DNA from: Massilia rubra
GTDB taxonomy: Bacteria; Pseudomonadota; Gammaproteobacteria; Burkholderiales; Burkholderiaceae_D
Reading direction: 5' to 3'
Assembly: GCF_011682065.1 (NCBI RefSeq)
Contig: NZ_VUYU01000040.1
Coordinates: forward strand, 1 to 54,971
Length of the DNA stretch: 54,971 bases
This document shows positions 7,981 to 18,899 of the stretch, in pieces; the first letter of the stretch is position 1; each line of letters begins with the position of its first letter. Below the pieces are notes generated by a model. That model made no database searches. It saw only the letters and a program-made list of their open reading frames with translations, and was not told the origin of the DNA. A program made the position numbers and the translations under genes.

Positions 7981-9411
7981 ATGCCGCTGTCCCCGTTTCG
8001 TTTCATGCGCCGCGCCGCCGGCTTGCTGGCGCTGGCCGCCGCCGTCCAGGCGCAGGCCCAGCCGCCGGCCACGGTCCGCGTCGACTACCAGCACAGCGGC
8101 AATGCGCTGCTTGAGCAGTACGCGCTCGAACGCGTGCTGATCGAACCGCTGCCGTGGCCCGGCGACCTGTCGCAAAATCTCGACACCAGCAACCGTGGCC
8201 AGAACATGGTCGAAGTGGTCGACGCCAAAACCGGCGACCTGCTGTATTCGCGCGGCTTCTCCACCATTTTCGGCGAATGGCGCACCACCGAGGAAGCCAA
8301 TCGCATCAGCCGCGGCTTCCAGGAGTCGGTGCGCTTTCCGGCGTTCGGCAAACCGGTCAAGGTGCGGGTGCTCAAGCGCGACGAGCGCAATCAGTTTTCG
8401 GTCGTGTGGAGCGTCGAGGTGGACCCGGACGCGCCGGACGTGGTGCGCAAACAGGCGCCGGCGCCGGCCAGGCCGATCCCGATCCGCGTCAACGGGCCGT
8501 CGCCGGCCAAGGTCGACCTGCTGGTCATGGGCGACGGCTACAGCGCCGGCGAGATGAAAAAATTCGAGGCCGATGCGCGCCGCCTGGCCGATCATCTGTT
8601 TACCGTCTCGCCGTTCAAGGAGCGCGCCGGCGACTTCAATGTATGGGGCATCGCGGTGCCGACCATCGAGTCCGGCGTCTCGCGCCCCTCGACCGGCGTG
8701 CACCACGCGTCCGCACTGGGCACGCGCTACGACATCTTTGGCAGCGAGCGTTACGTGCTCACGCTGGACAACCGCGCGCTGCGCGACATCGCCCAGCATG
8801 CGCCGTACGAGTTCATCGAAATCCTGGTCAATAACGATACCTACGGCGGCGGCGGCATCTTCGGCCAGTTCAGCACCGCGGCGGCCGGCAATGACTGGGC
8901 CAATTACCTGTTCGTGCACGAATTCGGCCACCATTTCGCCGGCCTGGCCGACGAGTACTACACCTCGCCCGTGGCTTACCAATCGAGCTCCGGGCGCATG
9001 GAGCCGTGGGAGCCGAATGTGACGGCGCTGCGCGACCCGTCCAAACTGAAATGGCAGCGCCACGTCAAGGCTGGCACGCCGCTGCCGACGGCGTGGCCGA
9101 AAGCGCAGTACGAAGAGTACGCGCGCGCCTACCAGAAGCGCCGCGCCGCCCTGCGCGCCGCCAACCGGCCCGAGTCCGAGATGAGCGCGCTGTTCCGCGA
9201 AGACCTGACCCACACCAATACCCTGTTCGCCAAGGCCACCCACCGGCACGACGTGGGCGCCTTCGAAGGGGCCAATTACGAGGCGACCGGCTATTACCGG
9301 TCGGAAATGCAGTGTTTGATGTTCGACCGAAGTGCAAGATTCTGTAACGTCTGTAACGATGGCATCACCACGATCATCGATTTGTACGCAAAGAAGGGGG
9401 CTGGAAAATAG
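7981..9411 (+). CDS. secreted M64 family metallopeptidase (IgA peptidase M64-like)
   Basis: A 476-residue zinc peptidase. The N-terminus has a signal peptide (RFMRRAAGLLALAAAVQAQA). The extended zinc motif HEFGHHFAGLAD is at residues 313-324, and a C-terminal Cys cluster (QCLMF...RFCNVC) is typical of M64. An N-terminal beta domain (about 25-160) precedes the catalytic part, which opens with VDLLVMGDGYSAGEM. The ATG at 7981 is chosen because it starts the signal peptide and has AAGGA upstream; an in-frame start at 7900 would mask it. It is predicted to be exported. The name refers to Clostridium ramosum IgA protease homology; IgA cleavage should not be assumed. Confidence 0.85.
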   Translation: MPLSPFRFMRRAAGLLALAAAVQAQAQPPATVRVDYQHSGNALLEQYALERVLIEPLPWPGDLSQNLDTSNRGQNMVEVVDAKTGDLLYSRGFSTIFGEWRTTEEANRISRGFQESVRFPAFGKPVKVRVLKRDERNQFSVVWSVEVDPDAPDVVRKQAPAPARPIPIRVNGPSPAKVDLLVMGDGYSAGEMKKFEADARRLADHLFTVSPFKERAGDFNVWGIAVPTIESGVSRPSTGVHHASALGTRYDIFGSERYVLTLDNRALRDIAQHAPYEFIEILVNNDTYGGGGIFGQFSTAAAGNDWANYLFVHEFGHHFAGLADEYYTSPVAYQSSSGRMEPWEPNVTALRDPSKLKWQRHVKAGTPLPTAWPKAQYEEYARAYQKRRAALRAANRPESEMSALFREDLTHTNTLFAKATHRHDVGAFEGANYEATGYYRSEMQCLMFDRSARFCNVCNDGITTIIDLYAKKGAGK

Positions 9412-9651
9412 GCTGGGGCCTGCAACGGCGGGCGATCCGCGCATTGCGAGGTTCGGTTCGCCCAATTGTAAGTTGCTTTTTGTTAGCTTTATTCTGCGTG
9501 CGCTAGCGAACAGACCACCTGTCCAGTAAGACATATTCTGGACACCGTTCCTTGACGAACTATAAAGTTGAGAACGATAGATGGCGAACGGACTTCGGTC
9601 CAAAACGTCCACGAATAAGAAACCCCAACCATTCTTCTAAAGGACTACACC
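9412..9651 (+). promoter_or_regulatory. Intergenic promoter region with a dyad (TGTCCAG-N11-CTGGACA)
   Basis: This 240-bp gap has no gene. Its right half holds a perfect 7-bp inverted repeat, TGTCCAG (9520-9526) and CTGGACA (9538-9544). The right arm forms a plausible -35 (CTGGAC, 9538-9543) placed 17 bp before a -10 (TATAAA, 9561-9566). A second -35-like TTGACG is at 9552. The dyad could be an operator for the gene starting at 9652, whose RBS region reads AAAGGACT. Confidence 0.45.
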
Positions 9652-10128
9652 ATGAACAAATTACTCGTTACCCTGATCGCCGGCCTGTTCGCTACTTCGG
9701 TTTACGCACAAGCACCAGCAGCAACCCCAGCGGTTGTGAAAGCTGAAGCCACCGCCAACAAGGACATCGCCAAAGCCGAAGCCAAGGAAGCTAAAGTGAT
9801 TGCCAAGTCGGATGAAAAAGTAACCAAAGCATCCGCTGACGCTACCGAGAAAAAGACCAAAGCCCACTCGAAAGCCGTCAAAGCGCACGCTGAAGCGACC
9901 ACCGACGTGGCTAAAGCCGATCCGGAAGACAAAATGAAAGCCGAAGCCAAGGCCGAGAAAAAAGTCGCCAAAGCCAATCTGAAAGCCGAGAAAAAAATGA
10001 TCAAGGCCGACGAAAAAGCTGAAAAAGTTGCTGTAGAAGCCGGCGCCGACAAGGCAACCGCTGCTGCAAAAACCCACGAAGCGAAAGTTGAAGCCGTTTC
10101 GGACGTGAAAAAAGCTGCTGCTAAGTAA
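9652..10128 (+). CDS. exported Lys/Ala/Glu-rich helical protein
   Basis: A 158-residue protein with a clear signal peptide (MNKLLVTLIAGLFATSVYAQ). The mature part is almost entirely Ala, Lys, Glu, Asp, Thr and Val with repeated KAEAK/KADEK-like segments. It would form one long charged helix or coiled coil. No Cys, Trp or Phe is present in the mature chain. Similar low-complexity proteins are often labelled TolA-like or histone-like from composition alone; I do not recognise a function. Codon use is less GC-rich than its neighbours, as expected for AAA/GAA-heavy composition. It has its own candidate promoter, and strong hairpins follow it, so it is probably monocistronic and possibly abundant. 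Confidence 0.75.
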   Translation: MNKLLVTLIAGLFATSVYAQAPAATPAVVKAEATANKDIAKAEAKEAKVIAKSDEKVTKASADATEKKTKAHSKAVKAHAEATTDVAKADPEDKMKAEAKAEKKVAKANLKAEKKMIKADEKAEKVAVEAGADKATAAAKTHEAKVEAVSDVKKAAAK

Positions 10129-10137
10129 TTATCCAGT

Positions 10138-10230
10138 TCACCCTCTTGCAGGGTGATGGATGTGAAAGCGGGGCAAGCGTTGTTTGATTGGGGTCTGACC
10201 TCAATTAAGCAACACTTGCCCCGCTTTTGT
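10138..10230 (+). terminator. Terminator hairpins containing a GGGGTCTGACC core
   Basis: A small hairpin, TCACCCT/AGGGTGA (10138-10156), is followed by a long one whose outer stem is AAAGCGGGGCAAG (10165-10177) with CTTGCCCCGCTTT (10215-10227), then TTGT. An inner GTTG/CAAC continues the stem. The loop carries GGGGTCTGACC (10190-10200), the core of the repeat family found at 15546-15840 and 35672-35981. Confidence 0.65.
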
Positions 10231-10242
10231 TCGTGTACGTCC

Positions 10243-10284
10243 TTCCCGCTTGCGCGGGAAGCGGTCTCCGGCGGTGCCGGAGAC
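10243..10284. repeat. Two short hairpins downstream of parC
   Basis: TTCCCGC/GCGGGAA with a 4-nt loop (10243-10260) and GTCTCCGGC/GCCGGAGAC with a 3-nt loop (10264-10284) lie just beyond the parC stop on the minus strand. They resemble REP half-units and may serve as a 3' end structure for parC. No strong T-run is seen on the minus strand. Confidence 0.55.
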
Positions 10285-10291
10285 GACGCTA

Positions 10292-12613
10292 TCAGCCGAT
10301 CGGTGTCAGCGACATCACCTTGATCTTGGCTGCCAGCGCCTTGCCCTTGCGCGCCCGCTTGCCGAAGTGGACCGCCAGGCCGGATGCCGACAAGTCGACC
10401 GCGCGCGGCTTGGCGCCCGCCCAGGTTCCGTGTACGGTCACGCCTTTTTGCGAAATCGGCTGCACCGCCAGCAGCTTTTCCTTCTCATCGAGCTCGATCA
10501 GGATCACGCCACGCCCGCCGTTGGTCAAGGTCTTGAGTTCATCCATCCCGAACACCAGCAGCTTGCCGTTTTCTGTCAGGCAGGCCACCGCGCTCGCATT
10601 GGCCGCGATCACGCGCGGCGGCAGCGGTTGTGCGCCTTCGTCGAGCGTGATGAAGGACTTGCCGCCTTTGAGCCGGCTGACCATGTCGCCCGCCTTGGCC
10701 GCAAAACCATAACCGGCGTTCGACGCCATCAGCAGCATGGTCTGGGCGCTGCCCGCAAAAAAGTGCGGGATGCGCGCGCCGTTCGGCACATCGACCAGGG
10801 TGGTAATCGGCACGCCATCGCCGCGCGCTCCCGGCAAGGCCGCCACCGGCACCGAATACACCTTGCCGTTGTCGCCGAAGCCGAGCAGGATGTCGGTGGT
10901 GCGGCATTCAAAGGCCGCGTACAGCGAGTCGCCCGCCTTGAAGGTGAACTGCGCCACGTCGTGTCCCACGCCGGTACGCGCGCGCACCCAGCCTTTGTCG
11001 GACACGATCACCGTCACCGGCTCGTCCACCACTTTTTGCTCGGCCACCGCGCGCTGCGCTTCTTCGATCAAGGTGCGGCGCGCGTCGCCGAACTGCTTGG
11101 CGTCGCTTTCGATCTCGCGGATGATCAGGCGCTTCATGGTCGACGGGTTCTCGAGGATGTCGCGCAGGCTGCCTTCTTCCTTGCGCAGTTCCGCCAGCGC
11201 CTGCTGGATCTTGATCGTCTCCAGGCGCGCCAGCTGGCGCAGGCGCAGTTCCAGGATGTCTTCGGCCTGGATGTCGGAGAGATTGAATTCGGCGATTAGC
11301 GCTTCCTTCGGCTCGTCCGAATTGCGGATGATGTGGATCACCTTGTCGATATTGAGCAGGACCGCTTCGCGTCCTTCCAGGATATGAATGCGGTCGTTGA
11401 CCTTGCCCAGCCTGAATTCGGTCCGGCGGCGCACCGTCACGAAGCGGAAATCGATCCACTCCTGCAGGATTTCGGTCAGCCCCTTCTGGCGCGGCCGGCC
11501 ATCGCCGCCGATCATCACCAGGTTGATCGAGCTGGACGACTCGAGCGAGGTATGCGCCAGCAGCATCAGCATGAATTCGGTCTGGTCCTGGTTTTTCGAC
11601 TTCGGCTCGAACACCAGGCGCACGGCGGCGGCGCGGCCCGATTCGTCGCGGATCGCGTCGAGCGAACCGAGAAAGGTCTGTTTCATGGCCAGTTGCTCGG
11701 GCGAGAGCGCTTTTTTACCGAGCTTGATTTTCGGGTTGGTCAGCTCTTCGATCTCTTCGAGCACCTTTTGCGACGACACGCCCGGCGGCAGTTCCGACAC
11801 CACCGCCTGCCACTGGCCGCGCGCCAGTTCTTCGATCTTCCAGCGCGCGCGCACCTTCATCGACCCGCGTCCGCTGGCGTACATGTCGGCGATCTGCCCC
11901 GGCGGCGTGATGATCTGGCCGCCGCCCGGGAAATCCGGCCCCGGAATAATCGCCATCAGTTCGGCGTGGGTGATCTTCGGATTGCGGATCATGGCCACCG
12001 TGGCGCGCGCCACTTCGGTCAGGTTGTGCGAGGCGATTTCGGTCGCCAGGCCGACCGCGATGCCCGAGGCGCCGTTCAACAGCACCATCGGCAGGCGCGC
12101 CGGCAGCGTTTTCGGTTCGGCGTGTTCACCGTCGTAGTTGGGCTGGAAGTCGACCGTGCCTTCGTCGATTTCTTCGAGCAGCAGCTTGCCGATGGGCGTC
12201 AGGCGCGCCTCGGTGTAGCGCATCGCCGCCGCGCCGTCGCCATCGCGCGAGCCGAAGTTACCCTGGCCGTCGATCAGCGGGTAGCGCAGCGAAAAGTCCT
12301 GCGCCATGCGCACCAGCGCGTCGTAGATCGACTGGTCGCCGTGCGGGTGCAGTTTTCCCATGACGTCGCCGACTACGGCGGCCGACTTGCTTGGCTTGGC
12401 GCTCGCGCCCAGTTTCAGCTCGTTCATGCGGTACAAAATGCGGCGCTGCACGGGCTTTTGGCCGTCGCACACGTCGGGCAGGGCGCGGCCCTTGACGACC
12501 GAGACGGCGTAATCGAGATAGGCGCGCTCGGCGAAGGTCGACAGGGTCAGCGTTTCGGTGTCTTCCGGCGGTGGCGGCGGTGGCGGGTCAAACAGATTGG
12601 TTTGTGAGGACAT
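10292..12613 (-). CDS. parC: DNA topoisomerase IV subunit A
   Basis: A 773-residue type IIA topoisomerase A subunit that, with ParE, decatenates daughter chromosomes. The N-terminal breakage-reunion domain contains the catalytic Tyr in [14 protein letters not shown] and the quinolone-pocket segment [12 protein letters not shown], with Gln and Asp where E. coli ParC has Ser80 and Glu84. A coiled-coil/tower region follows, then a degenerate C-terminal beta-pinwheel whose length (about 270 residues) fits ParC better than GyrA; no GyrA box is seen. ParE is encoded 3.2 kb upstream on the same strand with hscC in between. No convincing Shine-Dalgarno precedes ATG 12613. Instead a 10-bp sequence is repeated at 12617-12626 and 12631-12640. 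Confidence 0.95.
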   Translation of the reverse strand: MSSQTNLFDPPPPPPPEDTETLTLSTFAERAYLDYAVSVVKGRALPDVCDGQKPVQRRILYRMNELKLGASAKPSKSAAVVGDVMGKLHPHGDQSIYDALVRMAQDFSLRYPLIDGQGNFGSRDGDGAAAMRYTEARLTPIGKLLLEEIDEGTVDFQPNYDGEHAEPKTLPARLPMVLLNGASGIAVGLATEIASHNLTEVARATVAMIRNPKITHAELMAIIPGPDFPGGGQIITPPGQIADMYASGRGSMKVRARWKIEELARGQWQAVVSELPPGVSSQKVLEEIEELTNPKIKLGKKALSPEQLAMKQTFLGSLDAIRDESGRAAAVRLVFEPKSKNQDQTEFMLMLLAHTSLESSSSINLVMIGGDGRPRQKGLTEILQEWIDFRFVTVRRRTEFRLGKVNDRIHILEGREAVLLNIDKVIHIIRNSDEPKEALIAEFNLSDIQAEDILELRLRQLARLETIKIQQALAELRKEEGSLRDILENPSTMKRLIIREIESDAKQFGDARRTLIEEAQRAVAEQKVVDEPVTVIVSDKGWVRARTGVGHDVAQFTFKAGDSLYAAFECRTTDILLGFGDNGKVYSVPVAALPGARGDGVPITTLVDVPNGARIPHFFAGSAQTMLLMASNAGYGFAAKAGDMVSRLKGGKSFITLDEGAQPLPPRVIAANASAVACLTENGKLLVFGMDELKTLTNGGRGVILIELDEKEKLLAVQPISQKGVTVHGTWAGAKPRAVDLSASGLAVHFGKRARKGKALAAKIKVMSLTPIG

Positions 12614-12692
12614 GTACGTAGGTGCTTATGCGTAGGTGCTAAGTAAAAAAGGAGTGTGTTGGTTCGGGTGCCTGCGTGGCGGGGGGCGACTC

Positions 12693-13769
12693 TTACGCCG
12701 ACCAGCCCCTGCCGCGGACCACGGCGACCCAGTGTTCGACGATATCGGCATCGAGTTTGAGGTCGAGCATGTCGCCATGGTAGCAGTGGACATGTTCGAG
12801 CAGTTCGCGCATGCGCTCCGTGAAGGCGGCGTCCGGATACCTGCCGATGACGCCGCGCGGGTCGCCATCGAGCAGTGCGCGCACCACCTCGTCTTCCAGC
12901 GCGAGCTGGCAAAAGTGGGCGTACGAGCGCTGGGCGCGCAGGCGCGCCAGCATCATGCCGGTTTCGTCGGGCATCTGGCGGCCCACGAAGCCGGCGTCGT
13001 CGACCCAGTTGAAATGGCCCGCCATCGCCTCGCGGAAGTCGTCTTCGCAGCCTTCGCCGGCGCAGTACTGCACGGCGCACTCTTCGAAGTGGTCGCGCAC
13101 GTCGATGTTGAGCAGTTCCTCGCCGGCGAACAGCTGCGCCAGATGCTCGCGCGGGTTGCTGTGCGCGCGCGTCAGGAACGCGGCCCAGACGCGGCGCGCC
13201 TGGATGATCGTGGTGTCGGGACCGGCGCCGGGCAGGGGCGCCGGCAGGATCTCGGGCAGGCGATATTGCTCGGGCTTCGGACGCGGGCGCGGCGGCGGCG
13301 CGGGCGGCTCGAACGCCGGCGCGGGTGGTTCGAACGCCGGCGCCGGGGCCGACGCTTCGGGCGGCGGCGCGGACGGATCGACTTCGTAGCAAGCGCTGTA
13401 GACCGGCGCATCCGGATCGAATTCGTAGGCGGCCACGTACACCGGCGCCTCGTCTGGCGGCGGCGCCGGTGCGGGCGGCGCGTCCGGATCGAACTCGTAG
13501 GCCGCCACGTAGACCGGCTGCTCGCGATCGTCCTGGCCTTGCCCGGTCTCGCGCGCCTCGACGCGCGGGGCCGGCTGCTCGTCGTCCGGCCAGTCCAGGT
13601 CATTGGCCTGGCGCGCCAGTTGCAGCGCGGCCTGGTAAGCGTCGTTGAGAACCTGGAAGGCGACCGGATCGTCCTCGGGACGGGTGACCTTCAGCCTGGC
13701 CGCGTAGGCGCGCTTGATCGCGCGCTCATCGCGGCTGGCCGTCATTCCGAGCACGCTCCAGACGTTCAT
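12693..13769 (-). CDS. J-domain-like protein with degenerate HPD, HscC partner
   Basis: A 358-residue protein. Residues 1-60 resemble a J domain ([20 protein letters not shown], then [13 protein letters not shown]), but the usual HPD tripeptide is replaced by RPEDDP. A long Pro/Ala/Glu-rich linker (about 70-180) contains a repeated motif, [12 protein letters not shown], in slightly varying copies. The C-terminal 170 residues are an uncharacterised acidic helical domain. Its start overlaps the stop of hscC by 4 bp (13766-13769), so the two are translationally coupled. In E. coli, HscC is encoded beside J-like proteins (DjlB, DjlC) that stimulate it. The arrangement suggests the same job here, though the missing HPD leaves ATPase stimulation unproven. 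Confidence 0.75.
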   Translation of the reverse strand: MNVWSVLGMTASRDERAIKRAYAARLKVTRPEDDPVAFQVLNDAYQAALQLARQANDLDWPDDEQPAPRVEARETGQGQDDREQPVYVAAYEFDPDAPPAPAPPPDEAPVYVAAYEFDPDAPVYSACYEVDPSAPPPEASAPAPAFEPPAPAFEPPAPPPRPRPKPEQYRLPEILPAPLPGAGPDTTIIQARRVWAAFLTRAHSNPREHLAQLFAGEELLNIDVRDHFEECAVQYCAGEGCEDDFREAMAGHFNWVDDAGFVGRQMPDETGMMLARLRAQRSYAHFCQLALEDEVVRALLDGDPRGVIGRYPDAAFTERMRELLEHVHCYHGDMLDLKLDADIVEHWVAVVRGRGWSA

Positions 13770-15475
13770 AAAAAGGAACTCCCGCCCAGCTCACGCATGA
13801 CTTTTGTCAGCGTTTCGTGGGCGCGCCGCATGGCCGTGGGCTGCTGCGTATTGAGCACGCCCGTAAAGGCGGCGATATGCTCGGCCAGGTAGGCGCGTTC
13901 CTGGCCCAGCAACTGCTCGTAGAGGCGGTCGGCCTGGGCCAGCAGGGTGCGGTTTTCGATCTTGTCGCGCGGGTGGATTTTCAGTTCGTTCAGTTCGGCC
14001 AGGCGCTTGGCTACTTCGGCCTGGGTCATCACGCCGGCGTTCTCGGTGATGACCAGGGTGTGCTTCTCCAGGCTTGGCTGGAGCGTGATTTCCGCTTCCA
14101 GCACGCCGCTGATGTCATACGTGAAGCGCACGTCGGCACTGACTTCGCCCGAGCGTTTCGACTCGATCGGGAAGGCCAGCTTGCCGAGAAAAACATTGTC
14201 CGACACGCGGCGCGACTCGCCCTGGTAGACATGCACCACCAGTTCTTTCTGGTAGTCGTTGATGGTGGTGATCGACTCCACGCGCGAGACCGGCACGGTC
14301 GAATTGCGCTCGATGATGGGCAGGTAATGGCCGCCCTCGTACTGGTTCGGACCGATTTCGCGTGCGATCGAGATACCCAGCGAATAGGGCGCCACGTCGG
14401 TCATCACCACTTCGGCAAGGGCCGCGTCGCGCGCCATCAGGCCGGCCTGCACGGCCGCGCCCAGCGCGATGGCCTGGTCGGGATCGAGATTGATCGACGG
14501 GAAGCGCCCGAACATGCGCGAGACCATCTTGCGCACCAGCGGCATGCGGGTGGCGCCGCCGGCCAGCACCACCGAATCGAGTTCGGACGCCTTGATGGTG
14601 GCGTCGCGCAGCGCGCGTTCGACCGGGCCGCGCAGGCGCTGCACCAGGTGGTCGCACAGCAGCACGAACAAGTCTTCGGTCAGCTCCAGGCTGTATTCCT
14701 TGCCGGCGCTGGTGTAGGCCATGCGCGCGGTCAGGCTGTCGGACAGGGCGCGCTTGGCGCGTTCGGCTTCTTCGCGCAGGCGCTGGCGCTGGGTGCCGTT
14801 CAGTTCCGCGCCGTTCAAGTCCTTGGACAGGCCGCTGCGCGACAGGAAGGCCTCGACCAGCACGCTCGCAAAATCTTCGCCGCCCAGGAAGTTGTCGCCG
14901 GCGGTGGCGCGCACTTCCATCACCCCCTCGAACAGTTCGAGGATGGAGACGTCGAAGGTGCCGCCGCCCAGGTCGAAGACGAGGAATTTGGTTTCGCGCT
15001 TGCTGTCCTGGATGCCGTAGGCCAGCGCCGCGGCGGTCGGCTCGTTGAGCAGGCGCTCGACGCGCAGCCCGGCCAGCTGGCCGGCCACCCGGGTCGCCTT
15101 GCGCTGGGCGTCGCTGAAGTAGGCGGGCACGGTGATGATGGCTTGCGTGACCGTTTCGCCGAGCCAGGCTTCGGCGTCTTCTTTCAGTGCGCGCAGCACC
15201 ATCGACGACAATTCCTCGGGGCGGAACTTGCGCGCCCCGAGCTGGGTTTCGCGCTCGCTGCCCATGTAGCGCTTGAACAGGGCCGCTGTCATGTGGGGGT
15301 GGGTCTGCAGGCGCGCGCGCGCCGCTTCGCCGGTCAGCACGGTGCCATCGTCATCCATGCCGACGCAGGATGGCGTCAGGAAGCTGCCCAGTGCATTGGG
15401 AATGAGGTGCGCCTTGCCGTCGCGCCAGACTGACGCGAGACTATTGGTGGTGCCGAGGTCGATTCCGATAATCAT
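13766..15475 (-). CDS. hscC: Hsp70-family chaperone HscC
   Basis: A 569-residue Hsp70 protein, shorter than DnaK (about 640) and matching HscC length. The nucleotide-binding domain starts [17 protein letters not shown] and includes [35 protein letters not shown] and [15 protein letters not shown]. The substrate-binding domain follows ([10 protein letters not shown]...[13 protein letters not shown]), with a short helical lid and no DnaK-type acidic tail. It is an ATP-dependent cytosolic chaperone with a specialised client range. The adjacent J-like gene overlaps its 3' end. Upstream is a 370-bp palindromic repeat array, so its own promoter must lie within or beyond the repeats. Confidence 0.88.
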   Translation of the reverse strand: MIIGIDLGTTNSLASVWRDGKAHLIPNALGSFLTPSCVGMDDDGTVLTGEAARARLQTHPHMTAALFKRYMGSERETQLGARKFRPEELSSMVLRALKEDAEAWLGETVTQAIITVPAYFSDAQRKATRVAGQLAGLRVERLLNEPTAAALAYGIQDSKRETKFLVFDLGGGTFDVSILELFEGVMEVRATAGDNFLGGEDFASVLVEAFLSRSGLSKDLNGAELNGTQRQRLREEAERAKRALSDSLTARMAYTSAGKEYSLELTEDLFVLLCDHLVQRLRGPVERALRDATIKASELDSVVLAGGATRMPLVRKMVSRMFGRFPSINLDPDQAIALGAAVQAGLMARDAALAEVVMTDVAPYSLGISIAREIGPNQYEGGHYLPIIERNSTVPVSRVESITTINDYQKELVVHVYQGESRRVSDNVFLGKLAFPIESKRSGEVSADVRFTYDISGVLEAEITLQPSLEKHTLVITENAGVMTQAEVAKRLAELNELKIHPRDKIENRTLLAQADRLYEQLLGQERAYLAEHIAAFTGVLNTQQPTAMRRAHETLTKVMRELGGSSFL

Positions 15476-15545
15476 GGTTCAGTGTCCGTTTGCGCCGCCG
15501 CAGCGTCGCGACAGCCGGTTTTACAACTAAATCAGAAATTGCAAA

Positions 15546-15626
15546 GTGCAAAAACGGGGGCAAACCGGGGTCTGACCCCGGTTTTTCAGTTGGGGGTCAG
15601 ACCCCGGTTTGCCCCCGTTTTTGCAC
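15546..15626. repeat. 34-bp perfect inverted repeat with GGGGTCTGACCCC core
   Basis: Positions 15546-15579 and 15593-15626 are exact reverse complements (34 bp) with a 13-nt loop. Each arm ends in the self-complementary core GGGGTC(T/A)GACCCC. As RNA this would be a very stable 34-bp hairpin. It lies in the intergenic region between parE and hscC. Confidence 0.85.
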
Positions 15627-15633
15627 CTCACTG

Positions 15634-15840
15634 TGTTGCAAAAGCGGTGGAGAACCGGGGTCAGACCCCTTAACTGTTGCAAAGCCGGCGAAAAACCGGG
15701 GTCAGACCCCTAACTGTTGCAAAGCCGGCGAAAAACCGGGGTCAGACCCCTAACTGTTGCAAAGCCGGCGAAAAACCGGGGTCAGACCCCTAACTGAAGA
15801 ACCGGGGTCTGACCCCGATTTTTCACCGGCTTTGCAACAA
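15634..15840. repeat. Tandem 40-bp repeats plus inverted copy, GGGGTCAGACCCC family
   Basis: Three identical, directly abutting 40-bp units lie at 15671-15710, 15711-15750 and 15751-15790. Each starts TAACTGTTGCAAAGCCGGCG and ends with GGGGTCAGACCCC. A diverged copy precedes them (about 15634-15670). An inverted, slightly diverged copy follows (about 15801-15840: GGGGTCTGACCCC, then CACCGGCTTTGCAACA). There are no spacers between units, so this is not a CRISPR array. It fills the parE-hscC gap. Confidence 0.85.
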
Positions 15841-15845
15841 CAACA

Positions 15846-17843
<1,998 letters not shown>

Positions 17844-18003
17844 ATCTAAGTTCTTTATGCGGATGCCTGCGCATTCTATCTTGTCAGCCGGAAAAGAAGC
17901 CAAATTTGAGCACGCTGAATGTGCTTGCCAGCCCGCACGATTGTGGTTAGATTTGTACGCACACCAACAGGTGTGGTCAAAAATATTCCATAAGTTGCTA
18001 AAA

Positions 18004-18831
18004 ATGCATTCAAAAAGGCAGTCTCTGAGCGTTCGCCTGTTGGGCTTTCCTTCTTCCGAAGGGGCCGAGCTGGGGACGGCGCTGGCGCATCCCCCGCGCG
18101 ACGGCCCGTCGTATTCTTGCTTGCTGGGCGATAGTTTGCAAGAGCCGGACCTGATGATTGCCAACGGCGACGACCTGAGCGCCCTGGCCGCCTTGCTGGC
18201 GTGGCAGCCGGATGTGCTGCGTCCCGGCCTGGTGATCGGCTCGGCCGGGATGGAATTTCCGTGCGCGCAGCTGGCGCGGCCCCTGGACATGTTCCAGATG
18301 TTCAAGATGCTCGCCGAGCTGGGACGCAAACGCGCCGAGGCGGTGAAAAACATGCCGGCCCCCGTCGCGGAGCCGCAGCACGAGCGGCGCCGCCGCATCC
18401 GCCTCGATCTCGATGTCACCGACCCGGCCGAGTTTATCAAGATGCGGCGCCCGGCCCCCGCCGGCGCGGTGCTCATCGTCGACAAGCGCGGCGCGCTGCG
18501 CGACCATGTGGCGCGCCTGCTCGCGCCGCACCAGGTGGCGGTGGAGTGGACCGAAAGCGCGGTGGCGGCGGTGCGCCTGTGCGCCGAGACGCCGGTGGCG
18601 GTGGTGATGATCAATACCTCCACGCCCGGCGTCGATCCGTATGCGCTGTGCAGCGAGATCAAACGGCAGGACGGGGCCGAACGGATCGCCGTGGTGCTGC
18701 TGGTGAACCAGGCGTCCGGCTACGATACGGCGCGCGCGCGCGCGGCCGGGGTGCGCGGCCTGCTCGACAAGCCGATGGCCGACCGCCATCTGCTGGCGGC
18801 GCTCAAGAAGCTGCTGTCGCTGCCGGCTTAG
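18004..18831 (+). CDS. protein with two degenerate response-regulator receiver domains
   Basis: A 275-residue protein that I read as two pseudo-receivers. The C-terminal half (about 155-275) follows a receiver pattern: GAVLIVDKRG, VAVVMINTSTPGVDPY, then GVRGLLDKPM. The phosphoacceptor Asp is replaced by Asn (about residue 204), one acidic residue of the usual DD pair is Lys, and the switch Thr is Val; the conserved Lys is kept. The N-terminal half looks like a more decayed copy (SVRLLGFP, PDLMIANGDD, RPGLVIGSAG, LARPLDMFQMFKML). A basic stretch, HERRRRIRLDLD, links them. No DNA-binding or output domain is visible. It should not be phosphorylated in the standard way and may act by protein contact. 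ATG 18004 is chosen over the in-frame 17833, which runs into parE. Confidence 0.6.
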   Translation: MHSKRQSLSVRLLGFPSSEGAELGTALAHPPRDGPSYSCLLGDSLQEPDLMIANGDDLSALAALLAWQPDVLRPGLVIGSAGMEFPCAQLARPLDMFQMFKMLAELGRKRAEAVKNMPAPVAEPQHERRRRIRLDLDVTDPAEFIKMRRPAPAGAVLIVDKRGALRDHVARLLAPHQVAVEWTESAVAAVRLCAETPVAVVMINTSTPGVDPYALCSEIKRQDGAERIAVVLLVNQASGYDTARARAAGVRGLLDKPMADRHLLAALKKLLSLPA

Positions 18832-18899
18832 GAAGTGGCGGTCACAATTTTGTTACAACTTTGAATCGTGCGCCCGCATGGGAGCGCTATATTTAAGGC

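Noticed and set aside
15490-15753. An 87-codon frame with repeated KPGSDP-like units
   Set aside because: It is only a translation of the palindromic repeats and has no RBS.
15671-15790. Possible CRISPR array
   Set aside because: The 40-bp units abut each other without unique spacers, and no cas genes are nearby.
17844-18662. Long N-terminal extension of parE
   Set aside because: It overlaps the divergent gene at 18004 and lacks homology to ParE; ATG 17843 starts the family-like sequence.
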